Positions 52,769 to 64,000 of a stretch of DNA of 64,000 bases are shown in pieces. The first letter of the stretch is position 1. The number at the start of each line of letters is the position of its first letter. Source of the stretch: Devosia sp. FJ2-5-3 (GTDB taxonomy: Bacteria; Pseudomonadota; Alphaproteobacteria; Rhizobiales; Devosiaceae). The notes beneath the pieces are model-generated. The model did not search any database, was not told the origin of the DNA, and saw only the letters and a list, made by a program, of their open reading frames with translations. A program made the position numbers and the translations under genes. The stretch is from assembly GCF_029201545.1 (NCBI RefSeq), contig NZ_CP104007.1, positions 513,501 to 577,500 on the forward strand, read 5' to 3'.

Positions 52769-54034
52769 ATGGCCCGCATCGTCGTCAAATTCGGTGGCAC
52801 TTCGGTGGCCAATGTCGAGCGCATCCGTCAGGCTGCGCGTCATGTGAAACGCGAAGTCGAAGCCGGCAACGAAGTTGCCGTCGTGGTTTCGGCCATGTCG
52901 GGCAAGACCAATGAACTGGTCGGCTGGGTCAACGAGGCCAGCAAATTCCACGACGCGCGCGAATATGATGCCGTGGTCGCCTCCGGCGAACAGGTCACGG
53001 CCGGCCTCATGGCCATTGTCCTTTCCGAAATGGGCATCCAGTCGCGCTCCTTTGCCGGCTGGCAGGTTCCGATCCGGACGGACGACGCGCATGGCGCGGC
53101 CCGCATCGCCGAGATCGATCCGACCGAGCTCGACAAGCGCATGAAGGATGGCTGGGTTCCGGTGATCACCGGCTTCCAGGGCATTTCCCCGCATAACCGG
53201 GTCACGACGCTCGGTCGCGGCGGCTCGGACACTTCCGCCGTTGCAGTCGCGGCCGCCGTGGGCGCGGATCGCTGCGATATCTATACGGATGTGGACGGTG
53301 TTTACACCACCGACCCGCGCATCGTGCCAAAGGCTCAGCGCATGACCCGCATTTCCTTCGAGGAAATGCTGGAAATGGCTTCGCTCGGCGCCAAGGTGCT
53401 GATGATCCGTGCTGTGGAAATGGCCATGGCCCACAAGGTGCGCCTGACTGTGCGCTCCAGTTTCGATGACCCGGATGCGGCCCAGATTGGCCCCGATGGT
53501 TTGCCCGGGGTCCCGGGTACGCTCGTTTGCGATGAGGAAGAGATCATGGAAAAGCAGATCGTTTCGGGCGTGACGCTCGCCAAGGCAGAGGCCAAGATCA
53601 CCCTGCGCGCCGTCAAGGACAATCCCGGCGTCGCCGCTGCCATCTTCGGCACGCTGGCTGACAAGGGTATCATCGTCGACATGATCGTGCAGAATATTTC
53701 CGACGATGGCGCGACCACCGACATCACCTTCACCGTGCCCGACAGCGAGTACGACAAGGCCGTCAAGGCGCTCGAGGACAATGGCGGTCGCTTCGAATAT
53801 GCCCGGCTTTCCGGCTCGCGCGGCGGGGCAAAGGTCTCGGTCGTGGGCGTGGGCATGCGCAGTCATGCCGGCGTTGCCGCTTCGATGTTCAAGGCCCTTG
53901 CAGACAAGGGTATCAATATCCAGCTGATCACCACTTCGGAAATCAAGACCTCGGTGTTGATCGATGAAGAATATGCCGAGCTTGCGGTTCGGGCGCTCCA
54001 CACCTATTACGGTTTGGATAAGAAGGACGCCTGA
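52769..54034 (+). CDS. lysC: Aspartate kinase
   Basis: A 421-residue kinase forming aspartyl phosphate for lysine, threonine and methionine synthesis. KFGGTSVANVERI (7-19) is the phosphate loop, with VITGFQGISPHNRVTTLGRG, DTSAVAVAAAVGADRCDIYTD and MLEMASLGAKVL. Two ACT domains follow (about 262-335 and 340-415), where lysine and threonine bind for feedback control. It has the length of the alpha-type subunit without a fused dehydrogenase. Confidence 0.97.
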   Translation: MARIVVKFGGTSVANVERIRQAARHVKREVEAGNEVAVVVSAMSGKTNELVGWVNEASKFHDAREYDAVVASGEQVTAGLMAIVLSEMGIQSRSFAGWQVPIRTDDAHGAARIAEIDPTELDKRMKDGWVPVITGFQGISPHNRVTTLGRGGSDTSAVAVAAAVGADRCDIYTDVDGVYTTDPRIVPKAQRMTRISFEEMLEMASLGAKVLMIRAVEMAMAHKVRLTVRSSFDDPDAAQIGPDGLPGVPGTLVCDEEEIMEKQIVSGVTLAKAEAKITLRAVKDNPGVAAAIFGTLADKGIIVDMIVQNISDDGATTDITFTVPDSEYDKAVKALEDNGGRFEYARLSGSRGGAKVSVVGVGMRSHAGVAASMFKALADKGINIQLITTSEIKTSVLIDEEYAELAVRALHTYYGLDKKDA

Positions 54035-54099
54035 GCTCGATTGAGGGGAATGGGGCCGCGTCCGAACAGGGGGGCGGCCACACCAGGTCGCCGGAGTAG

Positions 54100-56367
54100 A
54101 TGGTCACGACCATAGGCGGCCCGAGAGTTCTGCTGCGGCAATTGCGCGAAACCATGGCAGAGCCATTGGCTTCGCAGGCGCGTCTCGACAAGATTGTATC
54201 GCTCATCGCCCAGAACATGCGGGCCGATGTCTGCTCGTTCTATGTGCTGCGCGACGACGGCGCACTCGAGCTGTTCGCCACCAAGGGCCTCGAGGCCGAA
54301 TCGGTGCACATGACGACGCTCCGGCTGGGCGAGGGCCTGGTCGGTCTTATCGCCTCCGAGGCGGAGCCGCTCAGCCTCGACGATGCCCCCTCCCATCCCG
54401 GCTTTGCCTACCGCCCCGAAACCGGGGAGGACAAATATAATTCATTCCTTGGCGTGCCTGTGCTGCGGGCCGGTCAGACCCTTGGCGTTCTCGTCGTCCA
54501 GAATGCCGAGCGGCGTCATTATGGCGAGGACGAAACCGAGGCGATGCTGACTACGGCCACAATCCTGGCCGAAATGATCGCCACCTCGGACTTCGACAAT
54601 CTGATCAAGCCGGGGTCCGATATCGATCTCAGGCGACCCCGAATGTTCAATGGCGTCAGTTTCACCGATGGCATCGCGCTGGGCACTGTGGTGCTGCACG
54701 ATCCGCGCGTCGTGGTCACCAATTTCATTGCCGAGGATACCGAGCAGGAGAAGTCCCGGCTCGACAAGGCGCTCGAGACCATGCGCGTCTCGATCGACGC
54801 CATGCTCGATCATGGCGACATGCAGCCCTCTTCGGACCATCGCGAGATTTTGGAAACCTATCGCATGTTCGCCAATGACCGGGGCTGGGTGCACCGGCTG
54901 ACCGAGGCGATCGAGAACGGGCTCAGTGCCGAGGCTGCGGTGGAGCGCGTGCAGAACGACACGCGCGCGCGCATGATGCGCCAGACCGATCCCTATATTC
55001 GCGACCGCCTGCATGATCTCGATGATCTGGCCAACCGGCTGCTGCGGGTCCTGACCAATACCGGCCAGCCGGCCCAGCGCGTCCTGCCTGACAACGCCAT
55101 CCTCGTCGCCCGCAATATGGGTCCGGCGGAACTGCTCGAATATGACCGCAAGAAGCTGCGCGGCGTAGTGCTGGAAGAGGGCGGGGCCACGGCGCATGTC
55201 GCCATCGTGGCGCGCTCGCTGGGCATCGTGGCCGTGGGCCAGGCCGAATCGATCGTTTCCATGTGCGAGACGGGCGATGACATCATCATCGACGGCCCCC
55301 TGGGGCAGGTGCATCTGCGGCCGACCCCCGATGTCGAGCAGACCTATGTCGACAAGGTGCGTGTTTCGGCCAAGCGCCGCGCTCATTATGCAGCGCTCAA
55401 GACCAAGCCCAGCGTGACGCGGGACGGGGTTGGCATAACGCTGCTCCACAATTCCGGGCTGGTGGCAGACCTGCCCATGCTGGACGATACCGGTGCGGAG
55501 GGCGTGGGTCTTTTCCGCACCGAATTGCAGTTCATGATCGCCTCCAAGCTGCCGCGCCTGCAGGAGCAGGTCGAGCTCTATGCCGAGGCCATCGCGCTGG
55601 CGGGCGAACGTCCGATCGTCTTCCGCCTGCTCGATATCGGTGGCGACAAGGTCGTTCCCTATCTGCGCTCCATGGCCGAGGAAAACCCGGCCATGGGATA
55701 TCGCTCGATCCGGCTGGGTCTCGACCGTCCTGGTCTTCTGCGCACCCAGGTGCGGGCCCTGCTCATGGCCGCCAATGGCAAACCTCTCAAGATCCTCGTG
55801 CCCATGGTCACCGAGACCTTCGAGTTCCGCCAGACGCGCCTTGTGATCCACAAGGAAATCGAGCGCCTGCGCCGCGCCGGGCAGGTGCTGCCCACGCGCG
55901 TCGAAATCGGCGCCATGGTCGAAGTGCCATCGCTGCTGTTCGAACTGGACCAATTGCTTCCCGTGGCCGATTTCGTGTCCATCGGCTCGAACGATCTCGT
56001 CCAGTTCCTGACCGCTGCCGACCGGGCCAATCCCCGCGTCTCCAAGAACTACGATCCGATCGCCATGCCGCGCCTGCGGGCGATAAGGCTCATTGTCGAT
56101 GCGGCACGCCGGCACAACAAGCCGGTCACCATGTGCGGGGAGCTCGCGGGCCGGCCGATGGAGGCGTTGGCGCTGATGGCGATCGGCATGACCAAGCTGT
56201 CCATGGGCCCGGCCTCGATCGGTCCGATCAAGGAACTGATCCTCAACCTCGATCTGGCGCCTATCCGCGCTTCGGTGGCGGCGGCGCTCAGCGATGGCGC
56301 CGATGGGGTGTCGATCCGCGAGCTGCTGACCGAATGGGTGGACAGGCAGAACCTGCCCATGGGGTGA
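54100..56367 (+). CDS. ptsP: Phosphoenolpyruvate-protein phosphotransferase, nitrogen PTS (EI-Ntr)
   Basis: A 755-residue enzyme I paralogue. An N-terminal GAF domain (about 20-160; RLDKIVSLIAQNMRADVCSF) senses nitrogen status by binding glutamine in relatives. The HPr-binding helices follow, then the phosphohistidine segment EEGGATAHVAIVARSLG with His366, and the PEP-binding barrel (FRTELQFMIASK, EIGAMVEVPSLLFELD, GSNDLVQFLTAADRANP). It starts the PTS-Ntr relay to NPr and EIIA-Ntr, whose genes are not here. It lies 65 bp after lysC, a conserved pairing. Confidence 0.96.
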   Translation: MVTTIGGPRVLLRQLRETMAEPLASQARLDKIVSLIAQNMRADVCSFYVLRDDGALELFATKGLEAESVHMTTLRLGEGLVGLIASEAEPLSLDDAPSHPGFAYRPETGEDKYNSFLGVPVLRAGQTLGVLVVQNAERRHYGEDETEAMLTTATILAEMIATSDFDNLIKPGSDIDLRRPRMFNGVSFTDGIALGTVVLHDPRVVVTNFIAEDTEQEKSRLDKALETMRVSIDAMLDHGDMQPSSDHREILETYRMFANDRGWVHRLTEAIENGLSAEAAVERVQNDTRARMMRQTDPYIRDRLHDLDDLANRLLRVLTNTGQPAQRVLPDNAILVARNMGPAELLEYDRKKLRGVVLEEGGATAHVAIVARSLGIVAVGQAESIVSMCETGDDIIIDGPLGQVHLRPTPDVEQTYVDKVRVSAKRRAHYAALKTKPSVTRDGVGITLLHNSGLVADLPMLDDTGAEGVGLFRTELQFMIASKLPRLQEQVELYAEAIALAGERPIVFRLLDIGGDKVVPYLRSMAEENPAMGYRSIRLGLDRPGLLRTQVRALLMAANGKPLKILVPMVTETFEFRQTRLVIHKEIERLRRAGQVLPTRVEIGAMVEVPSLLFELDQLLPVADFVSIGSNDLVQFLTAADRANPRVSKNYDPIAMPRLRAIRLIVDAARRHNKPVTMCGELAGRPMEALALMAIGMTKLSMGPASIGPIKELILNLDLAPIRASVAAALSDGADGVSIRELLTEWVDRQNLPMG

Positions 56368-56436
56368 GCGTGCGGCCTTGATGTTGCTCGTCCGGATCAT
56401 TACACGCAGGACCTGACTTCCGGCGAAAGACTGATC

Positions 56437-57513
56437 ATGCCCGCATTGCCCCAGGACAAACTCGACGCCCTCGAAACACGCTTCCAGTATATCGAGGCGG
56501 CGCTGTCGGGCGGGGCGAGCCCCGATGAGTTCGCAAAGCTCTCCAAGGAGCATTCCGATCTCACGCCCATCGTCACCGAAATCACCGCCTATAAGAAGGC
56601 GCTGCGCGATCACGCCGAGGCCGAGGCGCTGCTCAAGAGCGGCGACAGGGATCTCATCGAAATGGCCGAAGCCGAGATCGCCGAACTCGACGAAAAGCTC
56701 GAAGCCCATGTGCAGGCCATTCGCATCCTGCTGCTGCCCAAGGACGAGGCGGACGAAAAGTCCATCATTCTCGAAATTCGCGGTGGCACGGGTGGGGACG
56801 AAGCCGCGCTTTTTGCCGGTGACCTCCTGCGCATGTATGAGCGCTATGCCGCCAACCACGGCTGGAAGGTGACGCTGATGGAGGAAAGCCCGGGTGAAAT
56901 GGGGGGCTATAAGGAAGTCATCGCCAATGTGTCGGGCAAGGGCGTTTATGCCCGCATGAAATATGAGAGCGGCGTGCACCGCGTGCAGCGCGTGCCGGCC
57001 ACCGAAGGCTCGGGCCGCATCCACACTTCGGCGGCCACCGTCGCCGTGCTTCCGGAAGTCGAAGACATCGACATCGAGATCCGCAACGAGGATATCCGCA
57101 TCGATACGATGCGCGCCTCGGGCGCCGGCGGCCAGCACGTCAACACTACCGATTCGGCGGTGCGCATCACCCATTTGCCCACCGGCATCGTGGTGACCTC
57201 GGCGCTCAAGAGCCAGCACCAGAACCGCGCCCAGGCGATGATCGTTCTGCGCGCCCGCCTCTATGAAATGCAGCGCGAGGAGCGCGACAGCGCCCGGTCC
57301 GCCGAGCGCAAGGGCCAGGTCGGCTCGGGCGACCGTTCGGAGCGCATCCGCACCTATAACTTCCCGCAGGGCCGGGTCACCGATCACCGCATCAACCTTA
57401 CGCTCTACAAGCTCGACAAGGTCATGGCTGGCGAAGCGCTGGATGAGTTGATCGAAGCATTGATCACCGAAAACCAGGCCGCCCAGCTTGCCGCCATGGA
57501 GAGCGGGATCTGA
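56437..57513 (+). CDS. prfA: Peptide chain release factor 1
   Basis: A 358-residue class I release factor recognising UAA and UAG. The catalytic GGQ is at 231-233 in [19 protein letters not shown]. The codon-recognition domain upstream and the conserved SHE..-type switch region are present. It lies 69 bp after ptsP. The stop TGA overlaps the probable CTG start of prmC, whose product methylates Gln233, so factor and modifying enzyme are coupled. Confidence 0.97.
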   Translation: MPALPQDKLDALETRFQYIEAALSGGASPDEFAKLSKEHSDLTPIVTEITAYKKALRDHAEAEALLKSGDRDLIEMAEAEIAELDEKLEAHVQAIRILLLPKDEADEKSIILEIRGGTGGDEAALFAGDLLRMYERYAANHGWKVTLMEESPGEMGGYKEVIANVSGKGVYARMKYESGVHRVQRVPATEGSGRIHTSAATVAVLPEVEDIDIEIRNEDIRIDTMRASGAGGQHVNTTDSAVRITHLPTGIVVTSALKSQHQNRAQAMIVLRARLYEMQREERDSARSAERKGQVGSGDRSERIRTYNFPQGRVTDHRINLTLYKLDKVMAGEALDELIEALITENQAAQLAAMESGI

Positions 57514-58376
57514 CGACGCCTCCCACAATCGGCGCGCTCTGGCGGCATTTTCGCGATGTGCTGTCCCGGGCAGGGTTTGACACTCCGGCGCTCGATGCAA
57601 AATTGCTGGTCGGTCACGCGCTCGGTCTCGACGCGCTGGGCCTTTTCTCGCGCGAAAACGATGCGGTCACCCCCGAGGCGCAGGCGCAGGCCGAAGCGCT
57701 CCTCGCCCGCCGTCTCACTGGCCTTTCGGTGGCACGAATCATCGGACACAGGGAATTCTACGGGCTCGAATTCGCGCTCAGTTCGGCAACACTCGAGCCG
57801 CGACCCGATACCGAACTGCTTGTCGATCTGGCGCTGCCTGCGCTCGGCAAGGGCGGGCGGCTGCTCGACATGGGTACCGGCACTGGCTGCATTCCCATCG
57901 CCATCCTCGCCAATCGCCCCGACGCCACGGCCATTGCCACCGATCTCAATCCGTCCGCGCTCGACATGGCGCGGCAAAACGCGACCAGCAATGGCGTCGC
58001 CGAACGGCTCGAATTCCGCCGGGGCGACTGGTTCGGCGCCCTCTTGCCGGCCGATGGTCGCTTTGATCTCATCGTCTCCAACCCGCCCTATATTGCGAGC
58101 CATGTCGTTGAAAACCTTAGCGTCGAGGTCCGGGAGTTCGACCCCCGCCTGGCGCTGGATGGCGGGCCGGACGGGCTTGCACCCTACCGGATCATCGCGC
58201 GCGAGGCCGGCGACTGGCTGGAGCGGGGCGGGGCGGTGATGGTCGAAATCGGCTATGACCAGGGCGAGGCCGTCAGCGCGCTGTTCGGGGATGCCGGATA
58301 TGGCGAAATCCGTGTTCACAAAGACCTTGCCGGGCTTGATCGTGTGGTTTGTGCGCACCACTTGAGGGGTGCATAA
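57510..58376 (+). CDS. prmC: Release factor glutamine methyltransferase
   Basis: A 288-residue methyltransferase acting on the GGQ glutamine of release factors. The SAM motif [16 protein letters not shown] and the NPPY motif (191-194, in [11 protein letters not shown]) are present. The only standard in-frame start is GTG 57558, but the 16 preceding residues ([15 protein letters not shown]) are typical PrmC N-terminus, and the frame opens with CTG 57510-57512 overlapping the prfA TGA. GGAGAGCGGG lies upstream. A CTG start is therefore the best call. It is followed by a 333-bp gap. Confidence 0.9.
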   Translation: MTTPPTIGALWRHFRDVLSRAGFDTPALDAKLLVGHALGLDALGLFSRENDAVTPEAQAQAEALLARRLTGLSVARIIGHREFYGLEFALSSATLEPRPDTELLVDLALPALGKGGRLLDMGTGTGCIPIAILANRPDATAIATDLNPSALDMARQNATSNGVAERLEFRRGDWFGALLPADGRFDLIVSNPPYIASHVVENLSVEVREFDPRLALDGGPDGLAPYRIIAREAGDWLERGGAVMVEIGYDQGEAVSALFGDAGYGEIRVHKDLAGLDRVVCAHHLRGA

Positions 58377-58709
58377 GCGCATGAAACCGGCCAACTAGAG
58401 ATTTGTGCTGGTCAAGGGCGGCGAAAACCGCTAATTTGAATTTGCTGTCAACGGCGCATCATGGGCGCCGCAGCGACCACACCCGATTGTTGATCTTGCG
58501 GCTAGATGCCGTGCTTGTCCTGAAGTTAGGGGCCGGGGGTTGATCAGGGCGGATCATATCCGGGGCGCTGCCAGACCGCATTGGGTCTTCATGAAACCAG
58601 TATAACCCCATTCCCGAGCGACAATTTGCAGGAATGAGGGGCCCGGCCGGACGCGTTCCGGTCCGCCCATATGTGACGCTTAACTACTAGAGTTAGACAA
58701 AGCGACCCG
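58377..58709. other. Gene-free gap between prmC and the DUF4167 gene
   Basis: 333 bp with no protein or RNA gene that I recognise. A -10-like TATAAC is at 58601-58606 with TTGGGT 14 bp upstream (a short spacer). Small stems such as CCGGA / TTCCGG near 58633-58656 sit in the likely leader of the DUF4167 gene. No terminator after prmC was found. Confidence 0.6.
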
Positions 58710-59363
58710 ATGAGACCAAACAACCAGAACAAGAACCGCCAGCGCGGCCGTAATGGCGGGCGCAAGCACGTCAATCCGCTGTCGAGGAATTATGAGAGCA
58801 ACGGCCCGGACGTGAAAGTCCGTGGCAACGCGGCTCACATCGCGGAAAAATATCTCCAGCTGGCGCGCGATGCCCAATCGTCCGGCGATTCGGTGATGGC
58901 GGAAAATTATCTGCAGCACGCAGAGCATTATTTCCGCATCGTCTCCTCCGCCCAGCAGGCCTTGACGGGCCAGCGCGATGGTCAGAGCCAGGAGGATGAT
59001 TTCGATGACGATGTCTCGGAACTGAACTCCCGCTTTTCCTCGCCCCAGCCTGTGCAGCAGCAGACCCAGAACGAGGCGGAAGAGGATGCTCCGGCTCCAG
59101 CGCCCGCTCCGAGGCCATCCGCCCGCGAAATGGCCGAGGCCGCACCCGCTGCTGCCGAAGAAGCCGCTTCGGGTGAAGAGGCGGCTCCCGCCGAGGCTGC
59201 CGGTGATGGCGAAGCTGCGCCGCGCAAGCCGCGCGAGCGTCGCCCACGCCGCCGCCGTCCCGCCGCAGGGGAAGCCGGTGCCGATCCGGCAAGCGCGCCC
59301 CAGCCAGATGTCGGTGAACTGCCGGCATTCCTTACGGCCGGCACCACCAGCGCCGCCGAATAA
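58710..59363 (+). CDS. DUF4167 domain-containing protein
   Basis: A 217-residue protein. The conserved DUF4167 part is the first 80 residues: a basic Asn/Arg/Gln-rich start (MRPNNQNKNRQRGRNGGRKH) then VRGNAAHIAEKYLQLARDAQ and AENYLQHAEHYFRIV. The remainder is low-complexity Ala/Glu/Pro with an Arg-rich block RKPRERRPRRRRP. The composition suggests nucleic-acid or ribosome association, but the function is unknown. It is conserved between prmC and clpB across Hyphomicrobiales. The ATG at 58710 has no strong ribosome site. Confidence 0.92.
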   Translation: MRPNNQNKNRQRGRNGGRKHVNPLSRNYESNGPDVKVRGNAAHIAEKYLQLARDAQSSGDSVMAENYLQHAEHYFRIVSSAQQALTGQRDGQSQEDDFDDDVSELNSRFSSPQPVQQQTQNEAEEDAPAPAPAPRPSAREMAEAAPAAAEEAASGEEAAPAEAAGDGEAAPRKPRERRPRRRRPAAGEAGADPASAPQPDVGELPAFLTAGTTSAAE

Positions 59364-59370
59364 GACTTTC

Positions 59371-59400
59371 AAAAGGCCGGGCCCAGCGCCTGGCCTTTTT
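59371..59400 (+). terminator. Intrinsic terminator after the DUF4167 gene
   Basis: AAAAGGCC (59371-59378) pairs with GGCCTTTT (59392-59399), the descending arm running into TTTTT. The loop GGGCCCAGCGCCT can form extra pairs. It lies 7 bp after the stop codon. Confidence 0.85.
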
Positions 59401-59419
59401 GCATTTTGGCCCGTCTCTG

Positions 59420-59449
59420 CCCTTCAACTCTGCATGCTCCGCCCCATAT
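59420..59449 (+). promoter_or_regulatory. Probable RpoH (sigma-32) promoter of clpB
   Basis: CCCTTCAAC (59420-59428) resembles the heat-shock -35 CNCTTGAAA, and CCCCATAT (59442-59449) is an excellent match to the -10 CCCCATNT. The spacing is about 14 bp between CTTCAA and CCCCAT. The start would be near 59456, about 108 nt before the clpB ATG. Heat-shock control of clpB is expected from other proteobacteria. Confidence 0.62.
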
Positions 59450-59563
59450 ATCTTCGTGTGAGACGACGCGCTGGAAAGCCGGGCGTCGGTGCTCACGCGA
59501 CGCTTCCGCCGTCATGCAGGTGCCGCTTCGGGCCGCAGGACGGGCGAGATCCAGGAGAGTTGA

Positions 59564-62179
<2,616 letters not shown>

Positions 62180-62200
62180 AGTCATAACCAGCCGATAAGG

Positions 62201-62227
62201 CCGGCGCCTTCGGGCGCCGGTTTTTTT
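62201..62227 (+). terminator. Intrinsic terminator of clpB
   Basis: CCGGCGCC (62201-62208) pairs perfectly with GGCGCCGG (62213-62220) on a TTCG tetraloop, then seven T (62221-62227). Confidence 0.95.
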
Positions 62228-62329
62228 GTCCCTCCATCCCTGGCCTTGTGTCCCGCTCCACCAAAATTGTGTTGCAGCGCCGGGAGGGCAGTATTAGAAC
62301 AAACAAAGAACGAAATGAGGAGCGGCGGA

Positions 62330-62671
62330 ATGGCCGATACGATCGACTATATCGAGTTTCCGTCTACCGACAGGGCGCGCAGCGGAGCCTTCTTCCGGGC
62401 CGCCTTCGGATGGGGGCTGACCAGCTATGGCCCTGACTATGACGGTATCGAGGATGCCGGGATCGATGGTGGCATCGATCAGGCAGAGGGGCGGGTGCAG
62501 ACCACCATGGCCATCATCCGCACCGATGATATCGATGCGGCCCAGCGCCGGGTGGAAAGCGCCGGCGGGGTAATCACCCGCGCGCAATTCGACTTTCCGG
62601 GCGGGCGACGCTTCCACTTCCGCGAGCCGGGCGGCAATGAACTGGCTGTCTGGGTGGCGCGCGAAGACTAG
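62330..62671 (+). CDS. VOC family protein (glyoxalase/bleomycin-resistance fold)
   Basis: A 113-residue single-module VOC protein starting at ATG 62330 with GAGGAG about 8 nt upstream. The halves DTIDYIEFPSTDRARSGAFF, RAAFGWGLTSYGPDYDGI and TMAIIRTDDIDAAQRRVESA, GGRRFHFREPGGNELAVW are the paired beta-alpha-beta units; the final Glu in GGNELAVW is a usual metal ligand. The substrate is unknown. It lies 158 bp after clpB and converges on the M23 gene. Confidence 0.88.
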   Translation: MADTIDYIEFPSTDRARSGAFFRAAFGWGLTSYGPDYDGIEDAGIDGGIDQAEGRVQTTMAIIRTDDIDAAQRRVESAGGVITRAQFDFPGGRRFHFREPGGNELAVWVARED

Positions 62672-62679
62672 ACGGCGCT

Positions 62680-62743
62680 AGAGCAGTTCACCGCGTTGGT
62701 GACGCGATGACATCACTCCAAATGTCGCGTTGGAAACGCTCTA
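62680..62743. repeat. Dispersed palindromic repeat, copy C
   Basis: AGAGC at 62680, hairpin GTTCACCGCGTTG / GACGCGATGACAT (imperfect), then a GTCGCGTTGGAAACGCTCT end with GCGTT / AACGC pairing. It matches copy A but lacks the inner GGAAAAGTGG stem. It fills the 69-bp gap between convergent genes, and its final CTA (62741-62743) is the TAG stop of the M23 gene. Confidence 0.82.
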
Positions 62744-64000
62744 ATTGGTGGCGGCGACAGCGACAGGGGCGGGCTCGCGCGCCATCAATTCGTTGATCTG
62801 GGTCATGGTCTGCTCGAAGGCAGCGCGGTTCTGGGGCGCCAGCACATTGTCCTTGGGCAGCTTGACGCTGAGTGCGTCGACATAATTGCCGTTGATCAGG
62901 ATTTCGTAGTGCAGGTGCGGCCCGGTCGACTGGCCGGTCGATCCCACATAGCCGATGACCTGGCCCTGGCGCACCTGGCTGCCCACACCCAGTCCCTCGA
63001 CGAAGCGCGAGAGGTGGCCATAGGCGGTTTCGTAGCCATTGACGTGCTGGATTTCGATCTTGTTGCCGTAGCCGGACTGCCAGCGATAATAGGTGATGAT
63101 GCCGTCGCCGCCGGCATAGATCGGCGTACCGGTCGGGGCGGCCAGATCGACGCCGGTATGCAGCCGGCGCGTCTTGAAAATGGGGTGGACGCGATAGCCG
63201 AAGCGCGAGCGCATGGTTCCGCCGCCTTCCAGCGGTCGGCGATTGAGGAAGCGCTTGCCGGTCTCGCCGTCCGGGTCGAAGAAATCGACCGTTCCGTCCG
63301 GCGCGGCAAACCGATAGAGCTGGCGTCGCGTGCCGCCCAGGGAAAGCGCCACATACAGCAGATCGGACTTGGCTTCTTCAGTCGCCCCGGTGGACAGCAA
63401 TTCGATCGTATCGCCCGGGCTGATGCGCTTGGTCATATCCACGTCATAGGCAAACATGGCGACGATGCGCTGGATCGTGTCGTTGTCGAGGTCGTGCTTG
63501 CGACCGGTCTCCCAGATCGAACGATAGACGGTGGGCAGATTGCCCACATTGATCTGTTCGACGTCCTCGGCGGGGAATTCCACCCAGTCGGGCTGCAGCC
63601 CCACCACATACTGGCCGCTGTCGCTCAGTGCCACGGTGGCAATATGCTGGTCGCCCTGCGCGCCTTCCGGGCGGTAGATCGACATGCGATAGGGCACGAG
63701 ACTATTGGGATCATTGCTCACCGCGCCGTAGAGAATGCGCAGGCGAATGCCGGCCGGCAGGCCACCGGCGGGTATGAGATTGGCCAGGGTGTTCTCTACC
63801 TTGGTAACTTCGGCCCGGGTGAAGCCGTTTCGCACCAGCGTATCGGCAAGCGGGCCCAGTTCGCGCACGGTCATGAACCGTTCTGTGCGCCCCTGGCCCT
63901 TGTCGGCCAATTGGGTGGTCTTGGGCATGACCGTGACATTCTCGGCGATGCCGCTCAACCCGTTGGCGCCGGCCGGCTGGCTGGCAAGGCTCGACAGGCT
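62741..64000 (-). CDS. M23 family metallopeptidase (5' end outside window)
   Basis: The frame is open from its stop at 62741 to the right edge, giving at least 419 residues with the N-terminus missing; an internal ATG at 63958 is not taken as the start. The LytM/M23 zinc motifs are LHTGVDLAAPTGTP (HxxxD) and GPHLHYEILING (HxH). Before them are a LysM-like or OapA-like region (GDTIELLSTG) and RFGYRVHPIF, as in MepM-type DD-endopeptidases that open peptidoglycan for growth. It is probably membrane-anchored and periplasmic. The stop codon lies in repeat copy C. Confidence 0.92.
   Translation of the reverse strand, partial: SLSSLASQPAGANGLSGIAENVTVMPKTTQLADKGQGRTERFMTVRELGPLADTLVRNGFTRAEVTKVENTLANLIPAGGLPAGIRLRILYGAVSNDPNSLVPYRMSIYRPEGAQGDQHIATVALSDSGQYVVGLQPDWVEFPAEDVEQINVGNLPTVYRSIWETGRKHDLDNDTIQRIVAMFAYDVDMTKRISPGDTIELLSTGATEEAKSDLLYVALSLGGTRRQLYRFAAPDGTVDFFDPDGETGKRFLNRRPLEGGGTMRSRFGYRVHPIFKTRRLHTGVDLAAPTGTPIYAGGDGIITYYRWQSGYGNKIEIQHVNGYETAYGHLSRFVEGLGVGSQVRQGQVIGYVGSTGQSTGPHLHYEILINGNYVDALSVKLPKDNVLAPQNRAAFEQTMTQINELMAREPAPVAVAATN

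Noticed and set aside
54442..57600. 1052-codon open frame on the minus strand opposite ptsP and prfA
   Set aside because: Antisense shadow from GC-rich codon bias; composition is His/Gly/Asp-rich with no domain, while the plus strand encodes complete known proteins.

Overview
This 64 kb window is a GC-rich chromosomal segment from an alphaproteobacterium of the order Hyphomicrobiales (Rhizobiales), most likely Devosia or a close relative. The assignment rests on conserved gene neighbourhoods (helicase / S4 protein / fdxA / carD; ubiG <> lysC-ptsP-prfA-prmC-DUF4167-clpB; parvulin <> secA near argJ-GNAT-mutT; J-protein <> bolA; aroB-aroK) and on families typical of this order (DUF1178, DUF4167, DUF3108, twin-helix HIG1-like protein, aerobic CobS/CobT). 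No sequence search was run. The window is gene-dense, mostly core metabolism and housekeeping. I see no rRNA, tRNA, prophage, insertion sequence or CRISPR array.

Layout. 0-4 kb: an epimerase-like gene and DUF4260 diverge from a LysR regulator, followed by a small membrane protein, a cobalamin adenosyltransferase, a rhomboid protease and a small motility-type protein. 4-10 kb: TlpA thioredoxin <> argH, lysA, GluQ-RS <> AlkA-type glycosylase and an esterase. 10-15 kb (more accessory): HNH nuclease, ParDE toxin-antitoxin, DsbB, DUF72, a secreted nuclease-like protein and an M48 metalloprotease lipoprotein. 15-23 kb: mutT-GNAT-argJ, a TetR/DUF2798 pair with two perfect palindromic operators, parvulin <> secA. 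23-28 kb: esterase-like protein, cobT and cobS, J-domain protein <> bolA. 28-36 kb: aroB/aroK, xerD, accA, L,D-transpeptidase, a queuosine-precursor transporter candidate, rpmB, DUF3108. 36-43 kb: a gene-free 0.86 kb stretch, SUV3-like helicase, S4 protein, ferredoxin and carD with a long structured leader. 43-51 kb: methyltransferase, comF, grxC, nitrilase-family amidase, DUF1178, YjbR, ilvD, CNNM/CBS protein, PagL-like barrel. 51-64 kb: ubiG, lysC, ptsP, prfA, prmC, DUF4167, clpB, VOC protein and the 3' part of an M23 endopeptidase.

Functional links: amino-acid biosynthesis (argH, argJ, lysA, lysC, ilvD, aroB, aroK), aerobic cobalamin synthesis and salvage (cobS, cobT, adenosyltransferase), envelope and protein export (secA, parvulin, L,D-transpeptidase, M23, DsbB, TlpA, M48), translation termination (prfA with its methylase prmC), and stress functions (clpB behind a probable RpoH promoter).

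The most interesting non-coding signals are the carD leader with an early intrinsic terminator, the TetR operator pair, a three-copy palindromic repeat found only between convergent genes (two copies supply a TAG stop), a perfect 24-bp inverted repeat between cobS and cobT, a 22-bp tandem hairpin array, and a likely CTG start codon for prmC. I did not find a clearly new multi-gene system.
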